Below, in pieces: positions 16,558-24,742 of a stretch of 64,000 nt of DNA; positions within the stretch are counted from its first letter, which is position 1; each line of letters opens with the position of its first letter. This DNA comes from JBBRHQ01 sp963840235. GTDB taxonomy: Bacteria; Actinomycetota; Thermoleophilia; Solirubrobacterales; 70-9. Location of the stretch: the NCBI GenBank assembly GCA_963840235.1, contig CAWIYC010000001.1, positions 186,001-250,000 on the forward strand. The letters are read 5' to 3'. A program made the position numbers and the translations under genes. The notes under the pieces were generated by a model. The model made no database searches and was not told where the DNA came from. It saw nothing but the letters and a program-made list of their open reading frames with translations.

Positions 16558-17505
16558 CTAGTTGAGGTTGAAGGCGCCGCCGAAGTCCTCCGCCGCTTTG
16601 CCCCTCCGACGCTCTCCGCGGGTGAAGACGCGCCAGAGGAGGAAGCCGGCCGTGACAATGAGGAGGGTTGACACCATCATGATCGTTGCGATCGCGTTCA
16701 CAGACGGTAACGGCGCGGCGCGCGTCGCTGCGTAGATCTGGATCGGGACGGTGTCCGTGGGTCCGCCGCTTGACAGCCACTGGCTGATGACGAAGTCGTC
16801 GGCCGAGATGGCGAACACCACGGCGGCCGAGGCGACGATCGCCGGGGTGAGCAAGGGCAGGAGGACGCGCGTCAACGCGACGAACGGCGTGGCCCCGAGA
16901 TCGGCGGCGGCCTCCTCGTACTGCTTGCCGATCGAGAACAGCCGACCGCGCACGATCACGACCACGAAGGAGATCGAGAAGGTCACGTGGCCGAGGATCT
17001 GGGCGACCGTTCCCGTCTGAACGAAGGTGAAGATGTGGCTGAAGACGAGGAGGAGCGACACGCCCATGACGATCTCGGGCGTGACCAACGGAAAAAGCAT
17101 GATGAAGTTGGAGGTGCCGGAGCCGCGACCGCGCCAGCGGGCGAGACCGAGGGCGAGCAAAACCCCGATCGGGACAGCGATGAGAACGTCCGCTGCCGCC
17201 AGCTTGAAGCTCTGAACAAGCGAATTCCGAAGGGTCGGGTCGTGCAAGACCGAGTCCACTGGATCCCCCGAGTACCAGCGTGTCGAGAAGGAGTCGAAGA
17301 CCGTGCGCGAGCGGGTCGAATTGAAGGAGAACTGCACCGCGATCAGCACCGGCACGATCGACCACACGATGTAGGCCCAGGTGACGGCCACCAGGAAGCG
17401 CGGCTTTCCCCATGGGTTGCGGAACCAGCCGCGCAAGCGGGTCAAGCTCGAGGGCTGCGGCCTTGTTCGCTGCGGCCTCGCTCGCGGCTCGGCAACGGCC
17501 GTCAT
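16558..17505 (-). CDS. potC: Polyamine-type ABC transporter permease
   Basis: 315 aa, six membrane helices after a basic N-terminus. The EAA loop reads EEAAADLGATPFVALTRVLLP, the coupling site for the ATPase. MetI-like fold, second permease of the transporter. Its start overlaps the potB stop by 4 bases. N-terminus is longer than usual (about 35 residues before the first helix). Confidence 0.88.
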   Translation of the reverse strand: MTAVAEPRARPQRTRPQPSSLTRLRGWFRNPWGKPRFLVAVTWAYIVWSIVPVLIAVQFSFNSTRSRTVFDSFSTRWYSGDPVDSVLHDPTLRNSLVQSFKLAAADVLIAVPIGVLLALGLARWRGRGSGTSNFIMLFPLVTPEIVMGVSLLLVFSHIFTFVQTGTVAQILGHVTFSISFVVVIVRGRLFSIGKQYEEAAADLGATPFVALTRVLLPLLTPAIVASAAVVFAISADDFVISQWLSSGGPTDTVPIQIYAATRAAPLPSVNAIATIMMVSTLLIVTAGFLLWRVFTRGERRRGKAAEDFGGAFNLN

Positions 17506-18404
17506 ACCGCCCCCACCGTCCCGGCCTCGCGTTGGGCGCGATGGATGCTCCGCAGGTAGTAGAACATGAGGATTGTCAGGAAGGCGGCAAGCACGATCGT
17601 GAGCGCGGCGCCGATCGTCGGCTGCGGGCCGCCGTGGAAGTAGAGGTCGATCTGGTTGCCGATCAGCGACGTCGTCGGCGAGCCCGAGACGATGTTCGGC
17701 GTGTAGTAGTCGCCGAACATCGGTAGCGTGATGAGGACGGCGCCCCCCAGGATGCCGGTCTTCGAGAGCGGGAGGGTGACCGAGCGAAACGCGGACCAGG
17801 GGCTCGCACCGAGGTCACGTGCCGCTTCCAGGTGGCTGCGGTCGATCCGATCGAGCGCGGCAAAGAGTGGCAGGATCAGGTACGGGATGTAGCCGTAGAC
17901 GAGGGCGAAGATGACGGTCGAGGCGCGCCCGCCGAGCCAGTCACGCGGCTGGCTGAGCACGTGGGTGAACGTCAGGAAGCTGTTCACGTAGCCGTCCTCC
18001 TGCAGGAGATTCACCCAGGCGAGCATTCGCATCATGTAGCTGACCCAGAGGGGAAGGATGAGCAGGATGAGAATGAGGCCTTTCCACCGCCCCGCGTGCC
18101 GAGCCGTGTAGTAGGCGACCGGATACCCGATCAGCAGGCAGAGGGCCAGGGAGATGAGGACGTAGACGATCGTCCTGACCTCGACGTCGAACCAGATTCC
18201 TCCCGGGGCGAGCCGACCGAGGACCTCGCTGAGCCAACCGACGTTCCATTCGAGCGGGTTCCAGATGGGGACCGGCTGGAAGAGGATCGGGTCGACCGTT
18301 CCAAACGCGACCCCGAGGACCGCATAGAACGGAACGAGGAAGAGGAGAACTAGCCAGAGAACGCCCGGGAGCGCAAGAGCGGGCCACAACCAGCGCCGGT
18401 ACAC
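17502..18404 (-). CDS. potB: Polyamine-type ABC transporter permease
   Basis: 300 aa with six helices; the first (PALALPGVLWLVLLFLVPFY) follows MYRRW. EAA motif LEAARDLGASPWSAFRSVTL. First permease of the operon, 29 bases downstream of the binding protein gene and overlapping potC by 4 bases. Together the two form the membrane channel for the substrate delivered by PotD. Confidence 0.88.
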   Translation of the reverse strand: MYRRWLWPALALPGVLWLVLLFLVPFYAVLGVAFGTVDPILFQPVPIWNPLEWNVGWLSEVLGRLAPGGIWFDVEVRTIVYVLISLALCLLIGYPVAYYTARHAGRWKGLILILLILPLWVSYMMRMLAWVNLLQEDGYVNSFLTFTHVLSQPRDWLGGRASTVIFALVYGYIPYLILPLFAALDRIDRSHLEAARDLGASPWSAFRSVTLPLSKTGILGGAVLITLPMFGDYYTPNIVSGSPTTSLIGNQIDLYFHGGPQPTIGAALTIVLAAFLTILMFYYLRSIHRAQREAGTVGAV

Positions 18405-18433
18405 GACGCCCTAACGCTCGCGCCCTGGACCCG

Positions 18434-19729
18434 TCAACTCCCGCCTCCGGCGAGGAAGTCCGAGTAGCCGTTCTGCCACAGCTGCTGTCCCTGAGAGGTG
18501 AGCGTCCCGTACTGCAGCGAGTCGGGCCCGAGATCATCGTTCGTCAGAACGCTGTTCGCCAGGTTCTCGGGCACGACTCCCTTCTGCACCAGGGTGCTCG
18601 GGTCGATCTCGTTCAGCGGGGGCTGATACCCGTTGAAGTCGACGAAGTTCTGATAGGCGACGCCGTTGTCGAGGAGGTAGTTGAGGAAGAGATGCGAGAG
18701 CACCGGCTTCTTCGTGGTCGAGCAAATCGCGAAGCAGTCACTCTGGATCGGCACCTTGCCCTTGGGTGCCTTCCAGAATGCGAGGGCGCTCGCTGGCGTT
18801 CCCTTTGGGAGGTAGTAGATGTAGCCCGCGATCATGTCCCCGGACCACGCCTGGTGGAGCCAACTCGACCCCTCCGGGACTGTCTGGTACTGGAGGTCGT
18901 CCACCTTGATGTTGCAGATGCCGGAGAGCTGCTTGAGGTCGGACACTGCCTGGTTCACGAGCGCGGGATCCTCGGTGTTGATGTCCGTGATCCCCTTGCG
19001 CAGGAGCGCCATGCCGATCGTCTCCCGGTTCTCGGAGAGGAGCCCCACCTTGCCCTTGTACGCCTCAGACTCCCAGAAGATGTCCCACGGCTGGTTCATG
19101 CCGGCGATGTCCTCTTTGATCTTGTCCGCCCGCCAGGCGATGCCGGTGGCGTAGACGGTGTAGGGAACGGTGTAGCGCGACTCGCCGTCGTAGAACGGGT
19201 CGGCGAGCTGCGGCCAGACGTTCTTCTGGAGGTTCGGGATGTAGTCGAGGTTGAGCGGCTTGATCAGCTTGCCGGCAACGCCGATATCGAGCGTGTCCGG
19301 CGTGATCTCCATCACGTCGGGCGTGACCGCTCCGGAGGCAAGCCGCTGGATTCCGGAGTTGACGTTGTCGAACGGCGTGTATTGAACGTCGACGCCGTAC
19401 TTGGCCCCGAACTCCGTGAGGACCTTCTTGTAGAGGTAGGAGGGGTAGTTGAAGACGGTGAACGTCCCGCCTGTCTCCGGCGCGAGCCCCGACTTGATGG
19501 GATCCTCCCAACGCGGCAGGGTCACGCGCCTGTCGGGCCTCGCGAGCGGCAGGCCGCCCGGCCCGAGGAGTTCGCCGCCCGTGCCTGTGCTCTCGGAGAC
19601 GCTGGTCGAGTTGCCGCAGGCGGCGAGCAGAGGGCCTGCAGCGGAGAGGGCCACGGCGGCACCTCCGCTTCGTAGCAAGAAACTGCGCCTGCTCAGGGAG
19701 TTCGGCCGTTCCTTCGGGTGGTGCGTCAT
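18434..19729 (-). CDS. potD: Extracytoplasmic polyamine-type substrate-binding lipoprotein
   Basis: 431 aa. The N-terminus carries a twin-arginine-like motif (SRRSFLL), a hydrophobic stretch and a lipobox PLLAACG (Cys38), so it is probably exported folded and lipid-anchored. The body has PotD-like features: GTFTVFNYPSYLYKKVLTEF, VDVQYTPFDN, VTPDVMEITPD, and late SHLFLNYLLDNGVAYQN. Substrate could be spermidine, putrescine or a related cation. ATGA overlap with the tetR stop puts regulator and transporter in one transcript. Confidence 0.85.
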   Translation of the reverse strand: MTHHPKERPNSLSRRSFLLRSGGAAVALSAAGPLLAACGNSTSVSESTGTGGELLGPGGLPLARPDRRVTLPRWEDPIKSGLAPETGGTFTVFNYPSYLYKKVLTEFGAKYGVDVQYTPFDNVNSGIQRLASGAVTPDVMEITPDTLDIGVAGKLIKPLNLDYIPNLQKNVWPQLADPFYDGESRYTVPYTVYATGIAWRADKIKEDIAGMNQPWDIFWESEAYKGKVGLLSENRETIGMALLRKGITDINTEDPALVNQAVSDLKQLSGICNIKVDDLQYQTVPEGSSWLHQAWSGDMIAGYIYYLPKGTPASALAFWKAPKGKVPIQSDCFAICSTTKKPVLSHLFLNYLLDNGVAYQNFVDFNGYQPPLNEIDPSTLVQKGVVPENLANSVLTNDDLGPDSLQYGTLTSQGQQLWQNGYSDFLAGGGS

Positions 19730-20415
19730 TCGAGTTCCCTCCTGAGTTCGGTGTCCGCGAGGTGGGGCACGGTCTCACGGACAGCGTATTTTGCTGCGCC
19801 CGATGCCGCGGTCTCGTAGGCCGTCGCCCCCAACTCACAGTCGAGGAGCGATTCGGCCATCTCGAGCGCACAGCGAAGCATCCGCTCGCGAGCTACATCT
19901 GGGTCATGCAGCGTCGCCTGGACGGCGAGTCCGTCGAGGAGCGAGCCGAGCAGCAGAGCCACCTCGTCGGCATCGGCGTCACCGAACTCACCCGCCCCCT
20001 GCCCGGCTCGGATCACGGCCGCGATCTCCTGGCGCCAGCGGTTGTCCAGTCGCTGACGAGCTTGTCGCGATGCGGGATCACGAAGAGCGCGGGCCCAAAG
20101 CTCGATCCAGAGGGTCCAGTCGTACTCCTCGGCTGAAGCCTCGATCATGAACCGCAACTGGTCGCGCGGGCGCTCCAGCAGGTGAATGCGTTCGCGCATC
20201 TCGACGTAGAAGCGCTCCTCGTCGACCGTCAGCGCCTCGGCGAGCAACTCGTCCTTCGACCGGAACCAATAGAGCACCGCCGGTGGGCTGGTGCCCGCTC
20301 GTTCGGCGACGTCCGCGATCCGCGTCTTGACGAGCCCGCGCTCGACGATCACCTCGGCCGCTGCGGCGAGGATCTGGGGTCGCCTGACGTGATCGATCTG
20401 AGGCCGAGGGCTCAC
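19726..20415 (-). CDS. TetR-family regulator of the pot-type operon
   Basis: 229 aa. N-terminal HTH: RRPQILAAAAEVIVERGL ... TRIADVAERAGTSPPAVLYW with FRSKDELL following. The C-terminal ligand domain is helical. First gene of the operon; a perfect 22-bp palindrome 25 bases upstream of its ATG is the likely operator, so the regulator probably represses itself and the transporter. The tail (last ~35 residues) is long for the family. Confidence 0.85.
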   Translation of the reverse strand: MSPRPQIDHVRRPQILAAAAEVIVERGLVKTRIADVAERAGTSPPAVLYWFRSKDELLAEALTVDEERFYVEMRERIHLLERPRDQLRFMIEASAEEYDWTLWIELWARALRDPASRQARQRLDNRWRQEIAAVIRAGQGAGEFGDADADEVALLLGSLLDGLAVQATLHDPDVARERMLRCALEMAESLLDCELGATAYETAASGAAKYAVRETVPHLADTELRRELE

Positions 20416-20439
20416 CTCGCCAGTCGCTCTTCTCCTTGA

Positions 20440-20461
20440 AAGCTGAACCGCGGTTCAGCTT
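20440..20461. promoter_or_regulatory. Perfect 22-bp palindrome, TetR operator candidate
   Basis: AGCTGAACCGCGGTTCAGCT with one further matching pair outside (A/T). It lies just upstream of the tetR start, the usual place of an autoregulatory operator. Confidence 0.7.
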
Positions 20462-20481
20462 ATGCGGTGAGCGCCGCGGGA

Positions 20482-20850
20482 TCAACCCCCAATTCGGCGC
20501 CGAGGCGCTTGGCTGCGAGCCGGCGCGCGTTCTCCAGGTTCATCGCCGGGTCGCGGATCAGACGTCGCGGTACGCCCAGTCGCGTCGAACAGTGCCATCG
20601 CTAGGTCGGCGACCTGGTCGGGGTCCACCTGGCGGAACTCGCCGCTTTCCACACCGCGGCGGATCACCCGCCACCACCCACTCGCGGTAGCTCTCGTACA
20701 TCCGGCCCGCGACCGGACGCAGCTCCGGCTCGCGGGTGGCCGGGATCGCCGCCGTCGGCTCGACCGGGTGGGCCAGGAGGTGCTCCACCATCGCCAGGGG
20801 GAGTCGGGCGTTCCGCACCGAGCAGTGACGCACGCGCCAGATCCGCCGCG
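20482..20850 (-). pseudogene. Decayed TetR-type regulator C-terminus
   Basis: Two frames each carry part of a TetR ligand domain: VEHLLAHPVEPTAAIPATRE with RMYESYREWVVAGDPP in one, and VIRRGVESGEFRQVDPDQVA with LAMALFDATGRTA in the other. They join by a frameshift near 20665. The HTH is not found upstream, so only a broken C-terminal half remains. Left boundary approximate. Confidence 0.6.
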
Positions 20851-20894
20851 CACCTGCCCGGGCCAGGGTTGATTGGCGCCTCTCGCGCCGGTCT

Positions 20895-21163
20895 CTACCT
20901 GCCGGTGCGCTCGCGGTGCTTGCATCCAGGCCAGCAGCAGGGCCGGCGCTGGCCTTCCTCAGAGCTCCTCCTGGGTCCGGCGAATGCGGCGCTGCTCGGG
21001 TCATCTCCTGCTTGGCACCCTCGACCCAGCAGATGAACTCGTTGCGGGCCAAGGGTGTGATGTCCTTCCACGCGTCGAGCGCCGTGGTATTGGCGATCAG
21101 TGCCTTGCGCAGGTCTGCAGGCATCTTGTGCACTACCCCACCGGCGACTCGCTGGCTACTCAT
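20895..21163 (-). pseudogene. YdeI/OmpD-associated family protein, frameshifted
   Basis: From ATG 21163: GGVVHKMPADLRKALIANTT ... LARNEFICWVEGAKQEMTR, the C-terminal signature of the YdeI/OmpD-associated ('bacteriocin protection') family. The next family segments appear in other frames: RRIRRTQEEL, then EEGQRRPCCWPGCKHRERTGR with a stop at 20895. Two indels have disrupted the end. Confidence 0.7.
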
Positions 21164-21342
21164 AGGCCAAACGGTAGCGAGCCCGAGGCGGCAGAGAAAC
21201 AGTCGGCAGGCAAGCGTATGCGGCCCCGCACACCTCCAGCATGCGTCAGGGAGCCAGATCCCGACCTACCACACCTGACAGGAGGGGCTCGCCTGGCCGC
21301 CAGTTGCGCCAGAACAGGACGCTATCTCTCGAGTCGCGCGAA

Positions 21343-21472
21343 ACTGGCGCAAATCGAGGCGCAAGAGAATCTCGAAAGCGCGATTTACAGGCAGAAAGCA
21401 TGAAACCGGGGCGGTCTCGAAAACCGTTGTGGGCCTTAGGGTCTACCGTGGGTTCGAATCCCACCCCCTCCG
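21343..21472 (+). repeat. Class I element end plus 66-nt tRNA-Ser(CGA) fragment, copy D
   Basis: 21343-21406 matches the 65-bp element end of copies C and E (ACTGGCGCAAATCGAGGCGC ...); 21407-21472 is the same 66-nt tRNA 3' fragment as copy C. The stretch 21164-21342 upstream holds no gene I can support. Confidence 0.8.
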
Positions 21473-21600
21473 TTGTTTCGCTCGAAAGTCCCTGCAAAGC
21501 GGCCACTTGAGACCGGGATCGCTGCGCCGGAAGCTGGCCGAGTAAAGGGTGGTTCTCGGCTGGGATTCCCCGATCTCGCGCCCCGTCGCCGAATCTGGTT
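21473..21600 (+). repeat. Left-end-type sequence shared with 40905-41030
   Basis: TTCGCTCGAAAGTCCCTGCA and, further on, GCTGGCCGA ... GTTCTCGGCTG ... GTCGCCGAATCTG recur in order after the tRNA fragment at 40845. Sequence after copy B (11318) matches only the first ~25 bases. Probably the left end of the next integrated element. Confidence 0.6.
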
Positions 21601-21727
21601 GTAGCTCGCGGCGAGGCGCACGCATGAGCCGACACGAGCGTCGAGCGCCGGGCGCCCTGCCGCTTTGCGCGAAGGGGAGCAGCCGCGTGATCGAGACCCA
21701 CGAGCAGACGGCCGCGCCTCCTCGCGG

Positions 21728-22273
21728 TCAATCTGGGGCGCGCACGTCTCGCGCCTGCTTGTCGTCCGAGGCGGGAGTGCCTTGCGGCACCGCGGGAGGT
21801 TCTGGCAGCCTACGCCGTGGTTCCAGGATCACCACCGCGGTCTCCATGGAGCGGCGCGTGGCGTAGGCGTCGAGGTCCTTGTCGATCTGACGCCACTGGT
21901 CCCAAAGGCGTTCGCGCTCCTCGCCCCGGGCGGCGCGGGCCCTGACCAGGCGCGGCCCGCCAACCAGGTCGGCCCGCACTTCGGGTTGGGCCTGGAGGTT
22001 CAACCACCACGCCGGCTCGCCGTCACCCCAGCCGTTCATGGCCAGGGCGACCAGGTTCGGGCCATCTTCGAAGTAGCCGACGATCACCGGGCGCTCCCGG
22101 CCCGTCCGCCGTCCGATGGTGGTGAGCCGCATTGCGCCCCACTTGCCGGGCTTCGGCCGCCACAACCCCAATCGGCCACCGCTCATTCGGTAGAGCCACC
22201 GGTGGGTGATCCAGAAGAGGTGGATGAACCAGCGGGGAGGAAGTCGTGGCTTCTTGGCTGTTGCACCGGACAT
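21728..22273 (-). CDS. Nitroreductase/deazaflavin (F420)-dependent oxidoreductase family (Ddn-like)
   Basis: 181 aa from ATG 22273 (SGATAKKPRLPPRWFIHLFW). Family motifs: RLTTIGRRTGRERPVIVGYF and NGWGDGEPAWWLNLQAQPEV, the split-barrel F420/FMN-binding core. Probably a cytoplasmic or membrane-associated reductase using F420H2. The acidic, proline-rich C-terminus (after VVILEP) looks unstructured. It is the only intact enzyme in the 21473-23153 block. Confidence 0.85.
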   Translation of the reverse strand: MSGATAKKPRLPPRWFIHLFWITHRWLYRMSGGRLGLWRPKPGKWGAMRLTTIGRRTGRERPVIVGYFEDGPNLVALAMNGWGDGEPAWWLNLQAQPEVRADLVGGPRLVRARAARGEERERLWDQWRQIDKDLDAYATRRSMETAVVILEPRRRLPEPPAVPQGTPASDDKQARDVRAPD

Positions 22274-22557
22274 CCAGCTCCTCCATCGAAGACTCTGGCG
22301 CAAGGCTAACCGAAGGACCATGGCAGCTCGACCTCGGAGCCCGGCGGGTCGACTACCTGGTCCTCGGCAGATTGCCGCATGTAGCGCGAGAAGGTCTCCG
22401 ACCAGCTCCGACCAGGCCGCCCGGGCTCCCCCCTGCGGGTGGTGGCGCCTCGTCGGCGAGCCAGCTCTCCCCAGCTGGAGTCGTTTCCACCCCTCAAGTA
22501 TCCGCTCAGAATGGCACGGAGCAATCGGTGGACTTCACGGAGTCCGCCGGCGAAAGC

Positions 22558-22833
22558 TCAGCGCCTGCCGGATGCCGGCTCGACGATATTGCGCCGGGCC
22601 TCCTCGTAAAGCGGCTCGGGCGCCAGGTCAAGGTCATTGGGCCAGCTGATCGTGCCCGATTCCGGATCGACGCCGACGCGCGCAAAGAAGGCTGGGTCGC
22701 GCAACGGTTCAAGCACGCCGCGCCACTCGCGGGCGCTGAAATCGACATCCCCGACGGTTCCGTCCTCGAACGTCAACCGCAGCCGGTGATCACCGATCAC
22801 CTCGACCGCGGTTACATCGACGAGCTGCTTCAT
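22558..22833 (-). CDS. DUF2442 domain protein (TA-like pair, second gene)
   Basis: 91 aa from ATG 22833 (KQLVDVTAVEVIGDHRLRLT). Shows the DUF2442 pattern: GTVGDVDFSAREWRGVLEPL, DPAFFARVGVDPESGTISWP, NDLDLAPEPLY. DUF2442 and DUF4160 proteins occur as adjacent gene pairs and have been proposed as toxin-antitoxin-like modules; no activity is established here. It is 10 bases downstream of the DUF4160 gene. Confidence 0.85.
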   Translation of the reverse strand: MKQLVDVTAVEVIGDHRLRLTFEDGTVGDVDFSAREWRGVLEPLRDPAFFARVGVDPESGTISWPNDLDLAPEPLYEEARRNIVEPASGRR

Positions 22834-22843
22834 GAAGGTAATG

Positions 22844-23107
22844 CTACGGAAGCGGGTCGATCTTCTGGAGCGACTGCTCTCGACGAGCACGCTCCCAGTT
22901 GGTCAGCAGCTCCTCGTGGTGTAGCTGGGCCCACTCAGCCACCAGCCTGAGGGCACGCCCGGGAAGCGAGCCCGCGATCAGGTTGCCCTCGAGATCGATC
23001 GAGGCGCCCTTACCCGCGTAGCGAGCGTGGAAGTGTGGGCGCGCATGCTGGCCCTCGTTCCAGAACATCAAGATCGTAATCCCGTAGAAGGAGCTGATCC
23101 GCGGCAC
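22844..23107 (-). CDS. DUF4160 domain protein (TA-like pair, first gene)
   Basis: 87 aa. MPRISSFYGITILMFWNEG, then HARPHFHARYAGKGASIDLE is the DUF4160 hallmark (PHFHA), followed by RALRLVAEWAQLHHEELLTN. Transcribed with the DUF2442 gene. The pair sits at the right end of a block, 46 bases from an element-end repeat, a typical place for maintenance genes on mobile DNA. Confidence 0.88.
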   Translation of the reverse strand: MPRISSFYGITILMFWNEGQHARPHFHARYAGKGASIDLEGNLIAGSLPGRALRLVAEWAQLHHEELLTNWERARREQSLQKIDPLP

Positions 23108-23153
23108 GAATCAACCCTACGAGGCCAAGCGGCGACATGGAGCTTCCTTGAAG

Positions 23154-23284
23154 ACTGGCGCAAATCGAGGCGCACGAGAATCGCGAATGGCCCGATTTGC
23201 AGGGAGAATGTGTGTAACCGTGGTGGTCTCGAAAACCGTTGTGGGCCTTAGGGTCTACCGTGGGTTCGAATCCCACCCCCTCCG
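23154..23284 (+). repeat. Class I element end plus tRNA-Ser(CGA) fragment, copy E
   Basis: 23154-23218 matches the element ends of copies C and D; 23219-23284 is the tRNA 3' fragment, with GTGGTGG in place of CGGGGCGG at its left edge and exact identity from GGTCTCG (23225) on. Confidence 0.8.
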
Positions 23285-23394
23285 CTATATGCAGTTGGAT
23301 GCCTCGGCTGAGGACAGGAGTTGCGGAATGCCGGGCGGCGGCTAGGGTCTCGATTTCTCGAAGAGGGGGGTGGTGGCCGCGGGGTCGCCCGATC

Positions 23395-24306
23395 TCATGA
23401 AGAGCTGAGGCCCCGTGCGAGCACGCCGGTGAGCACAGCGCCGGCGATTCCATCGGGGTCGAGCACCGGGTTGTAGATCGTAACTTCGACGCCCGCGACG
23501 CGGCCGGTCGCCATCGCCGCGGCGAGGAGGGTCGCAAGCTCGTCGGGGGACAGGCCGCCGGGTTGGCGATAGTCGACAGCGGGCATCACCGCGTCGTCTA
23601 GGACGTCCGCGTCGACGTGGACCCAGAACTTGTCGGGGGCACCCTCGCGCGCCAGGTGTGCGAGGGCACGCTCCGCAGCCGCGGACGCGCCAGCCGCGCG
23701 GACTGCTGTGAAATCAAGCGCGAGGAGCTCACTGGGAAGCGGCTGGCTGCCGTCACGCGCCTGCTCCTCAGCATCGCGGAAGCCGACGATGACGGCGTCC
23801 TCTGTCCGAACCAGCGGCGAGCGGCCCTCGAGGTCTCCGACGGTTGGTGGCCCGTGGCCGGTGGCCAGGGCGAGGTCCATCGACGCCGCCTCGCCGGAGG
23901 CCTCGGCCGACGGCTGGTAGAAGTCAGCGTGTCCGTCTAGGAACAGGAGCCCGGCGCGCCCGCGGCGGCTCAGCGCCAGCGCCCCGCCGAGGAGGACGCT
24001 GCAATCGCCGCCGAGGATCAGGGGTACGTCATTGCCGTCGAGCACTTCCCCTATTGCGTCCGCGAGGGCGAGGGCGTATGCGGCAATCTCGGGCCCGTTG
24101 AGCACGCCACTCTCAGGATCGCGGACCCCAGATGCGGTCGGAGGCGTGACGGTTGTGGCGTGGACTGCGCCGAGAGCTCGCGCCAGACCGTGCTCCAGCA
24201 GTGCGTCGCCTAGGCGCTCCACGCCTGCCGCTCGCAGGCCGAGGCCCGAGGGCGCCTGAACGACGGCGAAGCGGCGGGCGGCAGGTGGGTCAAACATCGC
24301 GATCAA
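23395..24306 (-). CDS. Arginase/agmatinase/formiminoglutamase family ureohydrolase
   Basis: 303 aa. Manganese-binding signatures in order: LILGGDCSVLLGG, LFLDGHADFY and WVHVDADVLDDAVMP; later GVEVTIYNPVLD. This is a complete ureohydrolase fold of normal length. Substrate (arginine, agmatine, formiminoglutamate, guanidino acid) is not clear; absence of neighbouring pathway genes gives no hint. ATG at 24297 is an alternative start. It is the sole gene between tRNA fragments E and F. Confidence 0.88.
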   Translation of the reverse strand: MIAMFDPPAARRFAVVQAPSGLGLRAAGVERLGDALLEHGLARALGAVHATTVTPPTASGVRDPESGVLNGPEIAAYALALADAIGEVLDGNDVPLILGGDCSVLLGGALALSRRGRAGLLFLDGHADFYQPSAEASGEAASMDLALATGHGPPTVGDLEGRSPLVRTEDAVIVGFRDAEEQARDGSQPLPSELLALDFTAVRAAGASAAAERALAHLAREGAPDKFWVHVDADVLDDAVMPAVDYRQPGGLSPDELATLLAAAMATGRVAGVEVTIYNPVLDPDGIAGAVLTGVLARGLSSS

Positions 24307-24426
24307 AGCGTCGCATGCGATGGCAGCCCGACGTCAAAACCTCCCGCGAAGCTCAGTGGACGAAATTGCGCTCTGGGCTCTCGAAACTCCAAAAATGTCG
24401 GCAGTTGGGCCATCCGATAACGCCAC

Positions 24427-24570
24427 TTGAGCGAATCGCAATACGATCGCGCAGGGGTTGATGTTGGCCGAAAGGACCCTGCACAAGGGGTAAACGATCG
24501 AGATGGGCATCGTCTCGAAAACCGTTGGGCGTCGCAAGGCGCCTCGTGGGTTCGAATCCCACCCCCTCCG
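24427..24570 (+). repeat. Class II element end plus variant tRNA-Ser fragment, copy F
   Basis: 24427-24510 contains GCGAATCGCAATACGATCGC, related to sequences at 27640, 40763 and 43205. 24511-24570 is a tRNA-Ser 3' fragment with the same anticodon loop (CTCGAAA) but a different variable arm (GGGCGTCGCAAGGCGCCTC), so it does not derive from the tRNA at 8311. Confidence 0.75.
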
Positions 24571-24742
24571 CTTTGCAACGCGAAAACCGACGGGGATTCC
24601 ACCGTCACCGCTGCTGAGCCTCGGCGCGGAACCGCCGCTCAAACCGCCGCAAGCCGACTCAAGGCGCACCCGGACTGGCCGTCAGGACGCCTAACCTTCG
24701 TTTGGGAATGAGCTATACAAACAGCATGCTGCACTTCGCCTC

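Noticed and set aside
22306..22524. Minus-strand ORF of 72 codons upstream of the Ddn-like gene
   Set aside because: No recognisable motif or ribosome site; the stretch 22274-22557 is treated as non-coding.
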